From the NCBI GenBank assembly GCA_946184195.1, contig CAMHEP010000011.1:1-21231 (forward strand): a stretch of 21,231 bases of DNA, in the 5' to 3' direction. Numbering within the stretch: the stretch's first letter is position 1; every line of letters starts with the position of its first letter. A program made the position numbers and the translations under genes. Under the pieces are notes generated by a model. That model ran no database searches. It was given only the letters and a program-made list of their open reading frames with translations, and was not told where the DNA came from. This DNA is from an uncultured Bacteroidales bacterium. Lineage in GTDB: Bacteria; Bacteroidota; Bacteroidia; Bacteroidales; Paludibacteraceae. Shown here in pieces: positions 1 through 7,311 of this stretch.

Positions 1-1278
1 TGAAGCATCTAAAATATGCACATTCACCACTTCTCCGATATGTCTTCCTTCTCTGGGGAAGACTACGGTTTTGTATCCGGATGTGCGTCCGTACATGTCA
101 TCGTGACTGCGTTTGGAATAGCCTTCTACCAGCACTTCCACACTCTTGCCTACTTCTTTTTTATTACTCTGCAGCGACAGTTCGTTCTGTAGGGCAATGA
201 TTTCATTGAGTCGGCGTATCTTCACCTCTTCACTCACGTTGTCCGGCAGGTGCTTCTGGGCATAGGTGCCCGGACGCTCACTGTATTTGAACATGAAGGC
301 GGTATCGAATCCTACCTCACGCATCAGTGATAGGGTCTCTTGATGGTCCTCCTCGGTCTCGTCGTGGAAGCCGCAGAACACATCCGTGCCGATGGTGGCT
401 TCCGGTAGTATACGTCGAATAGCGGCGATACGCTCCAAGTACCATTCCCTCGTGTACTTGCGGTTCATCAGTTTCAGTATCTTGTTACTTCCGCTCTGAA
501 CAGGCAGGTGGATGAACTTGCATAGGTTCTTATGACGGGCAATAGCTTCCAATGTCTCGTCGGACATATCCTTGGGGTGAGAGGTGGTGAATCGTATACG
601 CATATCGGGTACCGCTTCTGCGACGAGCTCTAAGAGCTTAGGGAAACTAACATTTTCGTAGTGGTAAGAGTTCACATTCTGTCCCAATAGGGTCACTTCC
701 TTGTACCCTTTTCGTTCCAGATCCCTCACTTCGCTCAGTATACTCTCCACATCGCGACTGCGTTCTCGTCCGCGGGTATAGGGAACGACGCAGTATGAGC
801 AGAAGTTGTTGCAGCCGCGCATGATGCTCACAAAACCGCTGATTGACTTCCCGATGCGGGCAGGTAATATACCGGCATAGGTCTCTGTCTTGCTCAGTTC
901 TATGTTGATAGCCTTGTTTCCGGCATCACATTGAGCAATCAGATTAGGTATATCCATATAGGCATCCGGACCGGCAACGAAATCCACACCATGGATATGA
1001 AGCAGTTCCTCGCCCATACGTTCTGCCATACAGCCGATTACACCTATCATTGCCTTTCTGCCGCTCTTCTTCATCTGTGCGTGTATTTCCTGCAGACGAT
1101 GTTGCACCGTCTGCTCCGCTTTCTCGCGAATAGAGCACGTGTTGAGCAGGACGATATCGGCGTCTTCTATCTGTTCCGTGAGGACAGCGTCGGTGGTGTT
1201 CAGCACGGCTGCCACCACCTCGCTATCCGCTACGTTCATTTGACAACCGTAGGTCTCTATGTAGAAACGACGGGTCAT
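1..1278 (-). CDS. miaB: tRNA-2-methylthio-N6-dimethylallyladenosine synthase MiaB (3' end cut by window)
   Basis: Radical-SAM methylthiotransferase that adds the 2-methylthio group to i6A37 of tRNAs reading UNN codons. I translated 426 codons from ATG at 1278 with no stop. The N-terminal UPF0004 domain carries three cluster cysteines (C12 in ETYGCQMN, C48 in LNTCSIRE, C83 in IGCMAER). The radical-SAM motif CNNFCSYC lies at residues 156-163, followed by VVPYTRGRERSRD, and a TRAM-like RNA-binding stretch occupies the last visible 60 residues. The family is usually about 440-460 residues, so only some 15-30 C-terminal residues should be missing. The start is well placed: its ATG overlaps the TGA of the upstream CoA-transferase as ATGA, which suggests translational coupling. 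MtaB and RimO share the fold, but the N-terminal sequence and the RGRERSRD segment favour MiaB. Confidence 0.95.
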   Translation of the reverse strand, partial: MTRRFYIETYGCQMNVADSEVVAAVLNTTDAVLTEQIEDADIVLLNTCSIREKAEQTVQHRLQEIHAQMKKSGRKAMIGVIGCMAERMGEELLHIHGVDFVAGPDAYMDIPNLIAQCDAGNKAINIELSKTETYAGILPARIGKSISGFVSIMRGCNNFCSYCVVPYTRGRERSRDVESILSEVRDLERKGYKEVTLLGQNVNSYHYENVSFPKLLELVAEAVPDMRIRFTTSHPKDMSDETLEAIARHKNLCKFIHLPVQSGSNKILKLMNRKYTREWYLERIAAIRRILPEATIGTDVFCGFHDETEEDHQETLSLMREVGFDTAFMFKYSERPGTYAQKHLPDNVSEEVKIRRLNEIIALQNELSLQSNKKEVGKSVEVLVEGYSKRSHDDMYGRTSGYKTVVFPREGRHIGEVVNVHILDAS

Positions 1279-2771
1279 CGTATGTAGTTCTCCCACTTCG
1301 TGTTGCGCATGTCGCCGCTCTTAAGGAACTCCTCGTGCATGGCGAAGGCGCAGGATAAGTTATGCTGTGTCTGGCCGTGCTTAGCGTACTTCAGGTAGTC
1401 ACGAAGCATCTCCCTATATTCGGGAGCCACGCAGTTGTTGATGATTTCCTCTGCACGCTGACGAGGACTCTTGCCACGCAAGTCGGCTACACCTTGCTCG
1501 GTCACCAGCACTTTCACGGAGTGCTCCGAGTGATCCAGATGGGTCACCATGGGTACAATCGACGAGATAGCTCCGTTCTTAGCGGTCGAGGCGGTGGTGA
1601 AGATACTCAGGTAGGCATTGCGGGCAAAATCGCCGCTGCCGCCTATACCGTTCATCATCTTTGTGCCGCATACGTGCGTCGAGTTGACGTTGCCGTATAT
1701 ATCTGCCTCCAGGGCGGTGTTGATGGCAATCAGTCCTAAGCGACGGATAATCTCGGGGTGATTGGATGTCTCCTGCGGACGCAACAACATCTTGTCGTGG
1801 AAGAAGTCGAGGTCGGATAATACCTCTGCCATCTTGCTCTCCACAAGACGCAACGAGCAACCCGAGGCGAACTTACAGTGACCGGCTTTGATAAGGTCGA
1901 CCACCGAGTCTTGTACGACCTCCGAGTACATCTCAAAGGGCGGGATATGAGGGTTCTTTCCTAACTCGCCCAACACGGCATTGGCTACGTTGCCTACACC
2001 GGATTGGATGGGAAGGAACGAACTCGGTATACGTCCCGCATGCATCTCTTTCTCAAGGAACATGGCTACGTTCTCACCTATCTTGGCGGTCGTAGCGTCC
2101 ACCGGTGTGAAGGCGGCTATCTCGTTGGGACGGTTAGTCTTCACCACAGCGGCTATCTTGGCGGGATCAACCTTGATATGGTCTACACCGCAGCGATCCG
2201 AAGGCTTATAGATGGGTATCTCTTTGCGATAGGGAGGGTCAAGTGGCTCATATAGGTCGTGCATGCCGCGCATTGTCACGGGGAACATTTCGTTCAGCTC
2301 GACGATGATCTTATCTGCCATACGGCATATAGTCGGCATGATACCCACACCGGCTGCAGGAACGATGACGCCGTCTTCGCCTACATACGATGCTTCAATA
2401 ACCGCCCATTTGGGTTTCGGCAAGAAACCGTAACGCAGGTCTTGAGCCATGTGACTCAGGTGCATATCGAAATAGTGCGTACCTTCCGCATTGATTTCTT
2501 CGCGCATCGACTTGTTCGACTGGTAGGGAGTACGGAACTCTACGGCATGAGCACGTGCCAGTGCACCGTCGCAACTGTCGCCCATCGAGGCGCCTGTCTC
2601 CAGACCTACGCGAAACTCTTTACCTTCGGCATGCAGACGCTCTGCGCGTTGTGCCAAAGCATACGGCACCGCCTTGGGCACACCGGTGGCAGTGAAACCA
2701 CCCATGCCCATGACGTCTCCGTGTTGTATCAACTCAGCAGCCTCTTCGGCTGTCATATAGGGTAGTGCCAT
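1275..2771 (-). CDS. Acetyl-CoA hydrolase/transferase family protein, probably succinate CoA-transferase
   Basis: A 498-residue cytosolic CoA-transferase of the acetyl-CoA hydrolase/transferase family (Cat1/YgfH/AarC type). In propionate- and succinate-forming Bacteroidales this enzyme typically moves CoA between propionyl-CoA or acetyl-CoA and succinate. Visible family features are the GMGGFT segment near residue 22, QSGVGNVANAVL at 256-267, and MYSEVVQD, whose E284 sits where I expect the catalytic glutamate that forms the enzyme-CoA thioester. They also include IYGNVNSTH at 358-366, the glycine-rich GIGGSGDFARNA at 375-386, and VTEQGVADLRG at 423-433. Length matches the family. It starts 3 nt after the aldolase stop and overlaps miaB by 4 nt, so it is an internal operon gene. 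The exact CoA acceptor (acetate, succinate or propionate) cannot be decided from sequence. Confidence 0.9.
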   Translation of the reverse strand: MALPYMTAEEAAELIQHGDVMGMGGFTATGVPKAVPYALAQRAERLHAEGKEFRVGLETGASMGDSCDGALARAHAVEFRTPYQSNKSMREEINAEGTHYFDMHLSHMAQDLRYGFLPKPKWAVIEASYVGEDGVIVPAAGVGIMPTICRMADKIIVELNEMFPVTMRGMHDLYEPLDPPYRKEIPIYKPSDRCGVDHIKVDPAKIAAVVKTNRPNEIAAFTPVDATTAKIGENVAMFLEKEMHAGRIPSSFLPIQSGVGNVANAVLGELGKNPHIPPFEMYSEVVQDSVVDLIKAGHCKFASGCSLRLVESKMAEVLSDLDFFHDKMLLRPQETSNHPEIIRRLGLIAINTALEADIYGNVNSTHVCGTKMMNGIGGSGDFARNAYLSIFTTASTAKNGAISSIVPMVTHLDHSEHSVKVLVTEQGVADLRGKSPRQRAEEIINNCVAPEYREMLRDYLKYAKHGQTQHNLSCAFAMHEEFLKSGDMRNTKWENYIR

Positions 2772-2774
2772 CGC

Positions 2775-3776
2775 TTACTCTGCTTTGCCGTCCGAACCCA
2801 ATACGTTGATGATCTTATGCTTGTATAGCTCCTCCATCAGGTCGCGTGCAGGACCACAGTACTTACGCGGATCGAACTCACCCGGTTTCTCATCGAATAC
2901 CTTGCGCACAGCGGCGGTGAAGGCAAGACGGCTGTCCGAGTCAATGTTAATCTTGCATACGGCACTCTTGGCTGCCTTGCGCAGTTGCTCCTCGGGGATA
3001 CCTACTGCATCGGGCAATTTGCCACCGTGAGCGTTGATCATGTCTACATACTCTTGCGGAACGCTCGACGAACCGTGCAGTACGATGGGGAAGCCGGGCA
3101 GTTTCTCCATAATGGCGTCCAATACGTCGAATGCCAATGGCGGCGGTACCAGACGACCGGTCTTCGGGTCGCGGGTGCACTGCTCCGGTTTGAACTTGTA
3201 TGCTCCATGGCTCGTACCAATCGAGATAGCTAAGCTGTCACAACCCGTGCGGGTAGCGAAGTCAATCACTTCCTCAGGACGGGTGTAGTGGCTCTCCTCG
3301 GCTTGTACATCGTCTTCCACGCCGGCAAGCACTCCTAACTCTGCCTCTACCGTGACATCGTATTGGTGAGCATAATCAACCACCTTGCGGGTCAGGGCGA
3401 TATTCTCCTCGTAGGGCAGTGCACTGGCATCAATCATGACGCTTGAAAAACCGAAATCTACGCAGCTCTTGCATAGTTCGAAACTGTCACCGTGATCCAA
3501 GTGCAGACAGATCTGAGGATGCTCCCAACCTAACTCCTTAGCGTACTCTACAGCTCCTTGAGCCATATAGCGCAGAAGCGTTTGGTTGGCGTAGTTACGA
3601 GCACCTTTGCTCACCTGCAGGATAACAGGACTCTTGGTCTCGGCGGCTGCCTTGATGATGGCCTGTAACTGCTCCATGTTGTTGAAGTTGAATGCCGGGA
3701 TAGCATAGCCTCCCTTGATAGCTTTGGCGAACATCTCACGCGTATTCACCAATCCTAATTCTTTGTAACTTACCAT
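2775..3776 (-). CDS. fba: Class II fructose-1,6-bisphosphate aldolase
   Basis: A 333-residue zinc-dependent aldolase that cleaves fructose-1,6-bisphosphate to dihydroxyacetone phosphate and glyceraldehyde-3-phosphate (and the reverse) in glycolysis and gluconeogenesis. Class II hallmarks are visible in order: GYAIPAFNFNNMEQ near residue 23, HLDHGD at 92-97 with a zinc-binding histidine and the catalytic aspartate, E145 in VEAELG, H190 in GTSHGAYKF, and H234 in VLHGSSS. There is no signal peptide, so it is cytosolic. It begins 36 nt downstream of the OPT transporter stop and ends 3 nt before the CoA-transferase start. I see no TAnnTTTG promoter in the 36-nt gap in the correct orientation, so it is probably transcribed from the OPT promoter. 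Tagatose-bisphosphate aldolases are the alternative, but the long C-terminal region fits the fructose-bisphosphate type. Confidence 0.95.
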   Translation of the reverse strand: MVSYKELGLVNTREMFAKAIKGGYAIPAFNFNNMEQLQAIIKAAAETKSPVILQVSKGARNYANQTLLRYMAQGAVEYAKELGWEHPQICLHLDHGDSFELCKSCVDFGFSSVMIDASALPYEENIALTRKVVDYAHQYDVTVEAELGVLAGVEDDVQAEESHYTRPEEVIDFATRTGCDSLAISIGTSHGAYKFKPEQCTRDPKTGRLVPPPLAFDVLDAIMEKLPGFPIVLHGSSSVPQEYVDMINAHGGKLPDAVGIPEEQLRKAAKSAVCKINIDSDSRLAFTAAVRKVFDEKPGEFDPRKYCGPARDLMEELYKHKIINVLGSDGKAE

Positions 3777-3812
3777 AATGATTTAAGATTTTAATGGGTT
3801 AATTATCTTTGT

Positions 3813-5732
3813 TTATTTTGTTTTTTTGCTTGCCCAAATAAAATAGCCGATGAGCAGGGCATACATGACCATGCCTGCTATGGCGGCACCGTTACCGCCT
3901 GCCCATTCGCTCATGTACCAGTCTGCTCCGGCGAATTTGACGATAGCGCTCACTACACCCATCAGTGCACCACCGGCGATGAAACCGCTGGCTATCAGCG
4001 TGCCTTTCTCTTGGTGTTTCTCACCTACCAGCCAACTGATAGCACCACCTACCAGCAGGGGCGTATTTAGCGTCAGCGGGATGAACATACCCAAGGCAAA
4101 CGCCAATACCGGCACACCCATTGTGTTCAATATCAGCGCCAGTACGGCTCCGGCGAGATAGAGCATCCACGGCGCACCCTGACCCGACATGAGAGGCTCT
4201 ATCACAGCTGCCATCGCGTTGGCTTGAGGTGCCACCAAAGCGTTCTCACCTACGAAACCGTAGGTCTTATTCAGCACCATCATCACGCCGCCTACCGTGG
4301 CTGCAGAGACCAGCGTGCCGAGAAATTTCCATGTCTCTTGCTTGGCGGGCGTCGTACCGATCCAATATCCTATCTTCAGGTCGGTGATGAATCCGCCTGC
4401 CATAGCTAAGGCTGTACAGACCACACCGCCTATCACCATCGCTCCTACCATGCCGCTGGCGCCCTTCATGCCAATCGCGACAAATACGACACTCGCGATA
4501 ATTAGTGTCATCAGCGTCATACCGCTAACAGGGTTGCTACCCACGATAGCAATGGCATTAGCAGCCACTGTCGTGAAGAGGAACGATATCACGGCTACCA
4601 CCAGAAAGGCTACTATGGCCTGCATCAGGTTATGCAGCACTCCTACCCAGAAGAACACTAACGTGCATACCAATGCCACAACGATGGCGATGAGTAGCAT
4701 CTTCATACTCAGGTCACGCTCGGTACGCACCACTTTTGCGCCTTGTCCATTGTCCTTTCGTCCATTTCCCAGTTCCTTACCGGCAAGTCCCACGGCACTC
4801 TTGATGACACCCCAACTCTTTACGATGCCTATCAGCCCTGCCATCGCTATGGCACCGATACCTATATTCCTTCCGTATTGCACAAACAGCATCTGTGGGT
4901 CGGTTGCCTCCATACCCGGCATCGTGCCCATCACGGGGAGCAGCACCCACCATACGAAGAAACTGCCGGCGCAGATGACAGCGGCATACTTAAGACCGAT
5001 GATATAACCTAATCCCAGTACGGCGGCACTCGTGTTGATGCTGAAAACCAATTTCGTCTTGGCTGCCAGGGCTTCCCCCCATCCGGTCATGCGGGTGCTT
5101 AAACTCTCAGTCCATAGGCCGAAGGTGCTCACCGCAAAGTCGTATAGACCGCCTATGACGGCAGCCCATATCAGGGGCTTGGCTTGTCCCTCACTACTCT
5201 CGCCGCTCACCAGTACTTGGGTCGTCGCGGTAGCTTCGGGAAACGGATATTCACCGTGCTTCTCTTGTACAAAATATTTCCGGAAAGGGATAAGGAACAA
5301 GATACCTAAGCATCCGCCCAGCAGACTGCTGAGGAATACTTGCATGAAGTTGACGGTTATGTCTGGGTATTTGGCTTGCAGGATATAAAGGGCGGGGAGG
5401 GTGAAGATAGCGCCGGCTACGATGACGCCGCTCGATGCTCCGATACTCTGTATGATTACGTTCTCACCCAATGCGTTCTTTCTACGCATGGCACTCGACA
5501 TACCCACGGCGATGATAGCTATCGGTATGGCAGCCTCAAAGACCTGACCGACCTTCAACCCTAAGTAGGCTGCGGCGGCCGAGAAGATGATGGCCATCAC
5601 CACGCCCATTATCACGCTGTAGGGTGTCACTTCCGGATACTCTTTGTCTCCACGCAATATCGGTTCGTATTTCTCGCCGGGTTTGAGCGGTCGACCCGCA
5701 TTCTCCGGTAATTGACTCTTCTGCTGTCCCAT
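3813..5732 (-). CDS. OPT-family oligopeptide transporter
   Basis: A 639-residue polytopic inner-membrane protein of the OPT (oligopeptide transporter) superfamily, expected to take up short peptides or metal chelates in a cation-coupled way; the substrate is not readable from sequence. After a hydrophilic N-terminus (to about residue 35) it is almost continuous membrane segments, I estimate 14-16. Family signatures include YLGLKVGQVFEAAIPIAI near residue 56, the conserved GENVIIQSIGASSG at 89-102, EYPFPEATAT at 161-170, and the diagnostic NPVSGM at 400-405. A hydrophilic loop lies at about 320-342. Length is normal for bacterial members. It is first in the minus-strand operon with aldolase, CoA-transferase and miaB, and a Bacteroidetes-type promoter lies about 55 nt upstream. 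An AAGGA-like sequence 9 nt before the ATG supports this start. Confidence 0.92.
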   Translation of the reverse strand: MGQQKSQLPENAGRPLKPGEKYEPILRGDKEYPEVTPYSVIMGVVMAIIFSAAAAYLGLKVGQVFEAAIPIAIIAVGMSSAMRRKNALGENVIIQSIGASSGVIVAGAIFTLPALYILQAKYPDITVNFMQVFLSSLLGGCLGILFLIPFRKYFVQEKHGEYPFPEATATTQVLVSGESSEGQAKPLIWAAVIGGLYDFAVSTFGLWTESLSTRMTGWGEALAAKTKLVFSINTSAAVLGLGYIIGLKYAAVICAGSFFVWWVLLPVMGTMPGMEATDPQMLFVQYGRNIGIGAIAMAGLIGIVKSWGVIKSAVGLAGKELGNGRKDNGQGAKVVRTERDLSMKMLLIAIVVALVCTLVFFWVGVLHNLMQAIVAFLVVAVISFLFTTVAANAIAIVGSNPVSGMTLMTLIIASVVFVAIGMKGASGMVGAMVIGGVVCTALAMAGGFITDLKIGYWIGTTPAKQETWKFLGTLVSAATVGGVMMVLNKTYGFVGENALVAPQANAMAAVIEPLMSGQGAPWMLYLAGAVLALILNTMGVPVLAFALGMFIPLTLNTPLLVGGAISWLVGEKHQEKGTLIASGFIAGGALMGVVSAIVKFAGADWYMSEWAGGNGAAIAGMVMYALLIGYFIWASKKTK

Positions 5733-5784
5733 TTATATTGTCCTTTTATTGGTGGCTCTACTGGCAGAGCCGCATTTGCGCTTG

Positions 5785-5816
5785 CAAAGATACTCAAAAA
5801 AAATGAATTGGCGAAA
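5785..5816 (-). promoter_or_regulatory. Bacteroidetes-type promoter for the OPT-fba-CoA transferase-miaB operon
   Basis: On the minus strand TATCTTTG (5792-5785) matches the Bacteroidetes -7 box TAnnTTTG. Twenty nucleotides separate it from TTTC (5816-5813), a 3-of-4 match to the TTTG -33 box. Transcription would start near 5778, leaving a leader of about 45 nt before the OPT start at 5732. An identical -7 box occurs before two other transcription units in this window. Confidence 0.65.
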
Positions 5817-5885
5817 TATTTAATAAAATATTTTTGAAAAAACAACAAAGACACAACAAAAACAGCCAAGAAACCTGTCAGTAAC

Positions 5886-5924
5886 AAAAAAATAACAAAG
5901 AAACCGTTTGTCGGTTTCTTTGTT
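5886..5924 (-). terminator. Intrinsic terminator of the tRNA-Leu transcript
   Basis: A perfect 13-bp inverted repeat (left arm 5894-5906, right arm 5912-5924) with a 5-nt loop. Read on the minus strand it is followed by one A and seven consecutive T (5892-5886). This is a textbook Rho-independent terminator for a transcript moving leftwards, exactly what the tRNA gene at 6077-5992 needs. The same hairpin lacks a T-run on the plus strand, so it is directional. It lies just upstream of the OPT promoter and would insulate the two units. Confidence 0.85.
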
Positions 5925-5931
5925 GAAATGA

Positions 5932-5985
5932 GGAAGTGTGAGTCGCCAATTTCAAAGAGCGAAATTCTCTATGAGAGCCACTTCC
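5932..5985 (-). other. Nested inverted repeats in the tRNA-Leu trailer (possible three-way junction)
   Basis: Between the tRNA 3' end and the terminator an outer 7-bp pair (GGAAGTG at 5932-5938 with CACTTCC at 5979-5985) encloses two further hairpins: AATTTC/GAAATT (5948-5953 with 5961-5966) and CTCT/AGAG (5967-5970 with 5974-5977). In the minus-strand transcript this could fold as a small three-way junction of about 54 nt. Whether it is functional, for example in 3' processing or as a stable trailer fragment, is inference; short helices of this size can arise by chance. Confidence 0.4.
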
Positions 5986-5991
5986 GATGTG

Positions 5992-6077
5992 TACCGCGAG
6001 TGGGACTTGAACCCACACAGCCATCACTGGCCAAAGGATTTTAAGTCCTTCGTGTCTACCGATTCCACCATCGCGGC
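5992..6077 (-). tRNA. tRNA-Leu (anticodon TAA)
   Basis: An 86-nt class II tRNA. The acceptor stem GCCGCGA pairs with TCGCGGT (first pair G-U), with discriminator A at 5992. The anticodon stem AAGGA/TCCTT encloses loop CTTAAAA with anticodon TAA, reading UUA leucine codons. The T arm is GTGGG-TTCAAGT-CCCAC. A long variable arm sits between the anticodon and T arms, as expected for leucine tRNAs. CCA is not encoded: the bases after the discriminator are CAC. The gene stands alone with its own promoter upstream and a terminator downstream. Confidence 0.96.
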
Positions 6078-6100
6078 AGCCTTATCACCATTAGACGCTG

Positions 6101-6132
6101 CAAAATTACTGCTTTTTCTGCATTCCCGCAAA
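6101..6132 (-). promoter_or_regulatory. Promoter of tRNA-Leu
   Basis: On the minus strand TTTG (6132-6129) is followed after exactly 20 nt by TAATTTTG (6108-6101), a full match to the Bacteroidetes -33/-7 consensus TTTG-N(19-21)-TAnnTTTG. The predicted start lies about 16 nt upstream of the mature tRNA 5' end at 6077, a plausible leader for RNase P removal. Confidence 0.75.
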
Positions 6133-6246
6133 TTTTTCTTTCTTTTTCTTGATTTTTTTGCATGATTGTTATTCTTCCACTATCCGGATTCCGTCGTTCT
6201 TCGCCTCTGCCGCCTCACCATTAATAACTTTTACACTACTCTTCCT

Positions 6247-6290
6247 CGGGGACGTGACGGGGACGTGACGGGGACGTGGTCGGGGCGTGC
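6247..6290. repeat. GC-rich 11-bp tandem repeat, about four copies
   Basis: Three consecutive units of CGGGGACGTGA (6247-6257, 6258-6268, and 6269-6279 with a final G instead of A). After one T comes a degenerate fourth unit CGGGGCGTGC (6281-6290). The array sits about 50 nt upstream of the plus-strand promoter and about 115 nt upstream of the tRNA promoter, in otherwise AT-rich spacer. Its function is unknown; its base composition is strikingly unlike the surrounding sequence. Confidence 0.85.
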
Positions 6291-6337
6291 CATCGCTTGC
6301 TCCACTTCGCAAAAAATCACCGATACGCACAAAAACA

Positions 6338-6369
6338 TTTGCAGGTGTGCGTTTTTTTACGTATCTTTG
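6338..6369 (+). promoter_or_regulatory. Promoter for the outer-membrane protein/AraC unit
   Basis: TTTG (6338-6341), 20 nt, then TATCTTTG (6362-6369): a full match to the Bacteroidetes promoter with the same spacing as the tRNA promoter. Transcription would start near 6376, which rules out the upstream in-frame ATG at 6287 and supports translation from 6395 or 6473. Confidence 0.75.
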
Positions 6370-6394
6370 CAGGCGAAAAAAGTATCATACCCCT

Positions 6395-7294
6395 ATGAAA
6401 AATGTTTACATAGCTGTAGCATTCTCCGCTCACTCTATTGCAAGTACTCGTTCCATAGCAAGGAATAGACTGATGATGATTGCCATTCTGGCACTCCTAT
6501 CCACTGCCATTCTGGCACAGGATGATGGCATCGGTAAGGCACTCACCTCCGTCGCTGCCATAGGTGCCGAGACGAGGACCGTCAGCGAGGTCACTGACAC
6601 CACCCGCGTCGACACCGTCACTAAGCCCGTCATACCCGTGTGGAAACAGAAACTATACTATGGCTACAATTTCGACATCTACTATCATAATGATTCGAAG
6701 ACTACTAAAAAAGAGAACGGATGGTCTATTCGCTTTGAACCCGAGATTGGATGGAAACTCAAAGAGCGTGTCTATCTTGGCGTACGTCTGGGGGGATGTT
6801 ATCAGGATAGTTATACCACCTTCACGCTCGAAAAACTGGACGGCACAACCTATAATCAGGACCTACGTATCCAACATGGACAATGGGAGGTCACACCCTA
6901 CGCACGATATCGACTCAAGACGATTTTTAACGGCAAGGTGGGTATATGGCTCGAGGGACACCTCTATGCCGGCATGGACTTCCCACGTGTGAACGACGGA
7001 GAAGTGAAAGGTACCGACTACGACGGACTCCGCTACAGCGCTACTTATGGCTTGCAGGTAGCTCCCGTCATCACATATCAATTCAATAGGAAAAGCACCT
7101 TCCAGATTTTCTTCTCCATCATCAGTTTCGGATATAGTGGTACCACACGCTTCTACAGAAACGATGAGGAAGGTAACTATCGGGAGTATACCAACGATGT
7201 CATTATCTTCTCTGGGAAACTGCGCAACCTGATTGCCAACCAGTTCACTCCCGCTCTATATGGCTTGAAATTCGGTATACAGAAGAGTTTCTAA
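6395..7294 (+). CDS. Outer-membrane beta-barrel protein, unknown function
   Basis: A secreted protein of 299 residues if read from ATG 6395, the first in-frame start after the predicted transcription start. ATG at 6473 is an attractive alternative: an AAGGA lies 8 nt upstream and it gives a compact signal peptide (MMIAILALLSTAILAQ) with cleavage after ALA or LAQ. After a Thr/Val-rich linker the body alternates aromatic and charged strands (for example YYGYNFDIYY, PEIGWKLKERVYLGVRLGG, VGIWLEGHLYAG, PVITYQF) separated by polar loops, and the chain ends in phenylalanine (IQKSF). This is the pattern of an outer-membrane barrel of perhaps 8-10 strands. I recognise no specific family and no plug domain. 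It lies 17 nt upstream of the AraC-type regulator, so the two are probably cotranscribed. A role linked to the adjacent PUL is possible but not shown. Confidence 0.75.
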   Translation: MKNVYIAVAFSAHSIASTRSIARNRLMMIAILALLSTAILAQDDGIGKALTSVAAIGAETRTVSEVTDTTRVDTVTKPVIPVWKQKLYYGYNFDIYYHNDSKTTKKENGWSIRFEPEIGWKLKERVYLGVRLGGCYQDSYTTFTLEKLDGTTYNQDLRIQHGQWEVTPYARYRLKTIFNGKVGIWLEGHLYAGMDFPRVNDGEVKGTDYDGLRYSATYGLQVAPVITYQFNRKSTFQIFFSIISFGYSGTTRFYRNDEEGNYREYTNDVIIFSGKLRNLIANQFTPALYGLKFGIQKSF

Positions 7295-7311
7295 CTTCTC
7301 CTCCGTGGAAT

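Larger units (their letters stand above)
6078..6394. other. 317-nt intergenic region between tRNA-Leu and the outer-membrane protein gene
   Basis: This divergent spacer holds the tRNA promoter on the minus strand (6101-6132), a T-rich tract around 6130-6162, the GC-rich 11-bp tandem repeat (6247-6290) and the plus-strand promoter (6338-6369). Short open frames cross it but show no coding character, and a start at 6287 would lie upstream of the promoter. I see no additional RNA gene. Confidence 0.6.

Noticed and set aside
3804..3811. TATCTTTG on the plus strand between fba and the OPT gene
   Set aside because: It has no -33 box at the right distance and points antisense into the OPT gene; no plus-strand gene follows.
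4297..5007. Long open frame of 236 codons on the plus strand opposite the OPT gene
   Set aside because: Antisense shadow of a clear membrane-protein gene, with low-complexity Ala/Pro/Thr/Ile composition and no promoter.
5627..5887. 86-codon minus-strand frame upstream of and overlapping the OPT start
   Set aside because: It covers the promoter and leader of the OPT gene in another frame, and its composition reflects the AT-rich spacer.
5992..6077. tRNA-Leu as an integration (att) site for a mobile element
   Set aside because: No integrase gene and no second copy of the tRNA 3' end is visible in the window; the PUL shows no transposase or element boundary.
6247..6290. GC-rich tandem repeat as a CRISPR array
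   Set aside because: Units of 11 bp are directly adjacent without spacers and no cas genes are present.
6287..6394. In-frame N-terminal extension of the outer-membrane protein starting at ATG 6287
   Set aside because: It lies upstream of and across the promoter at 6338-6369 and has no signal peptide; the start at 6395 or 6473 gives a proper exported protein.
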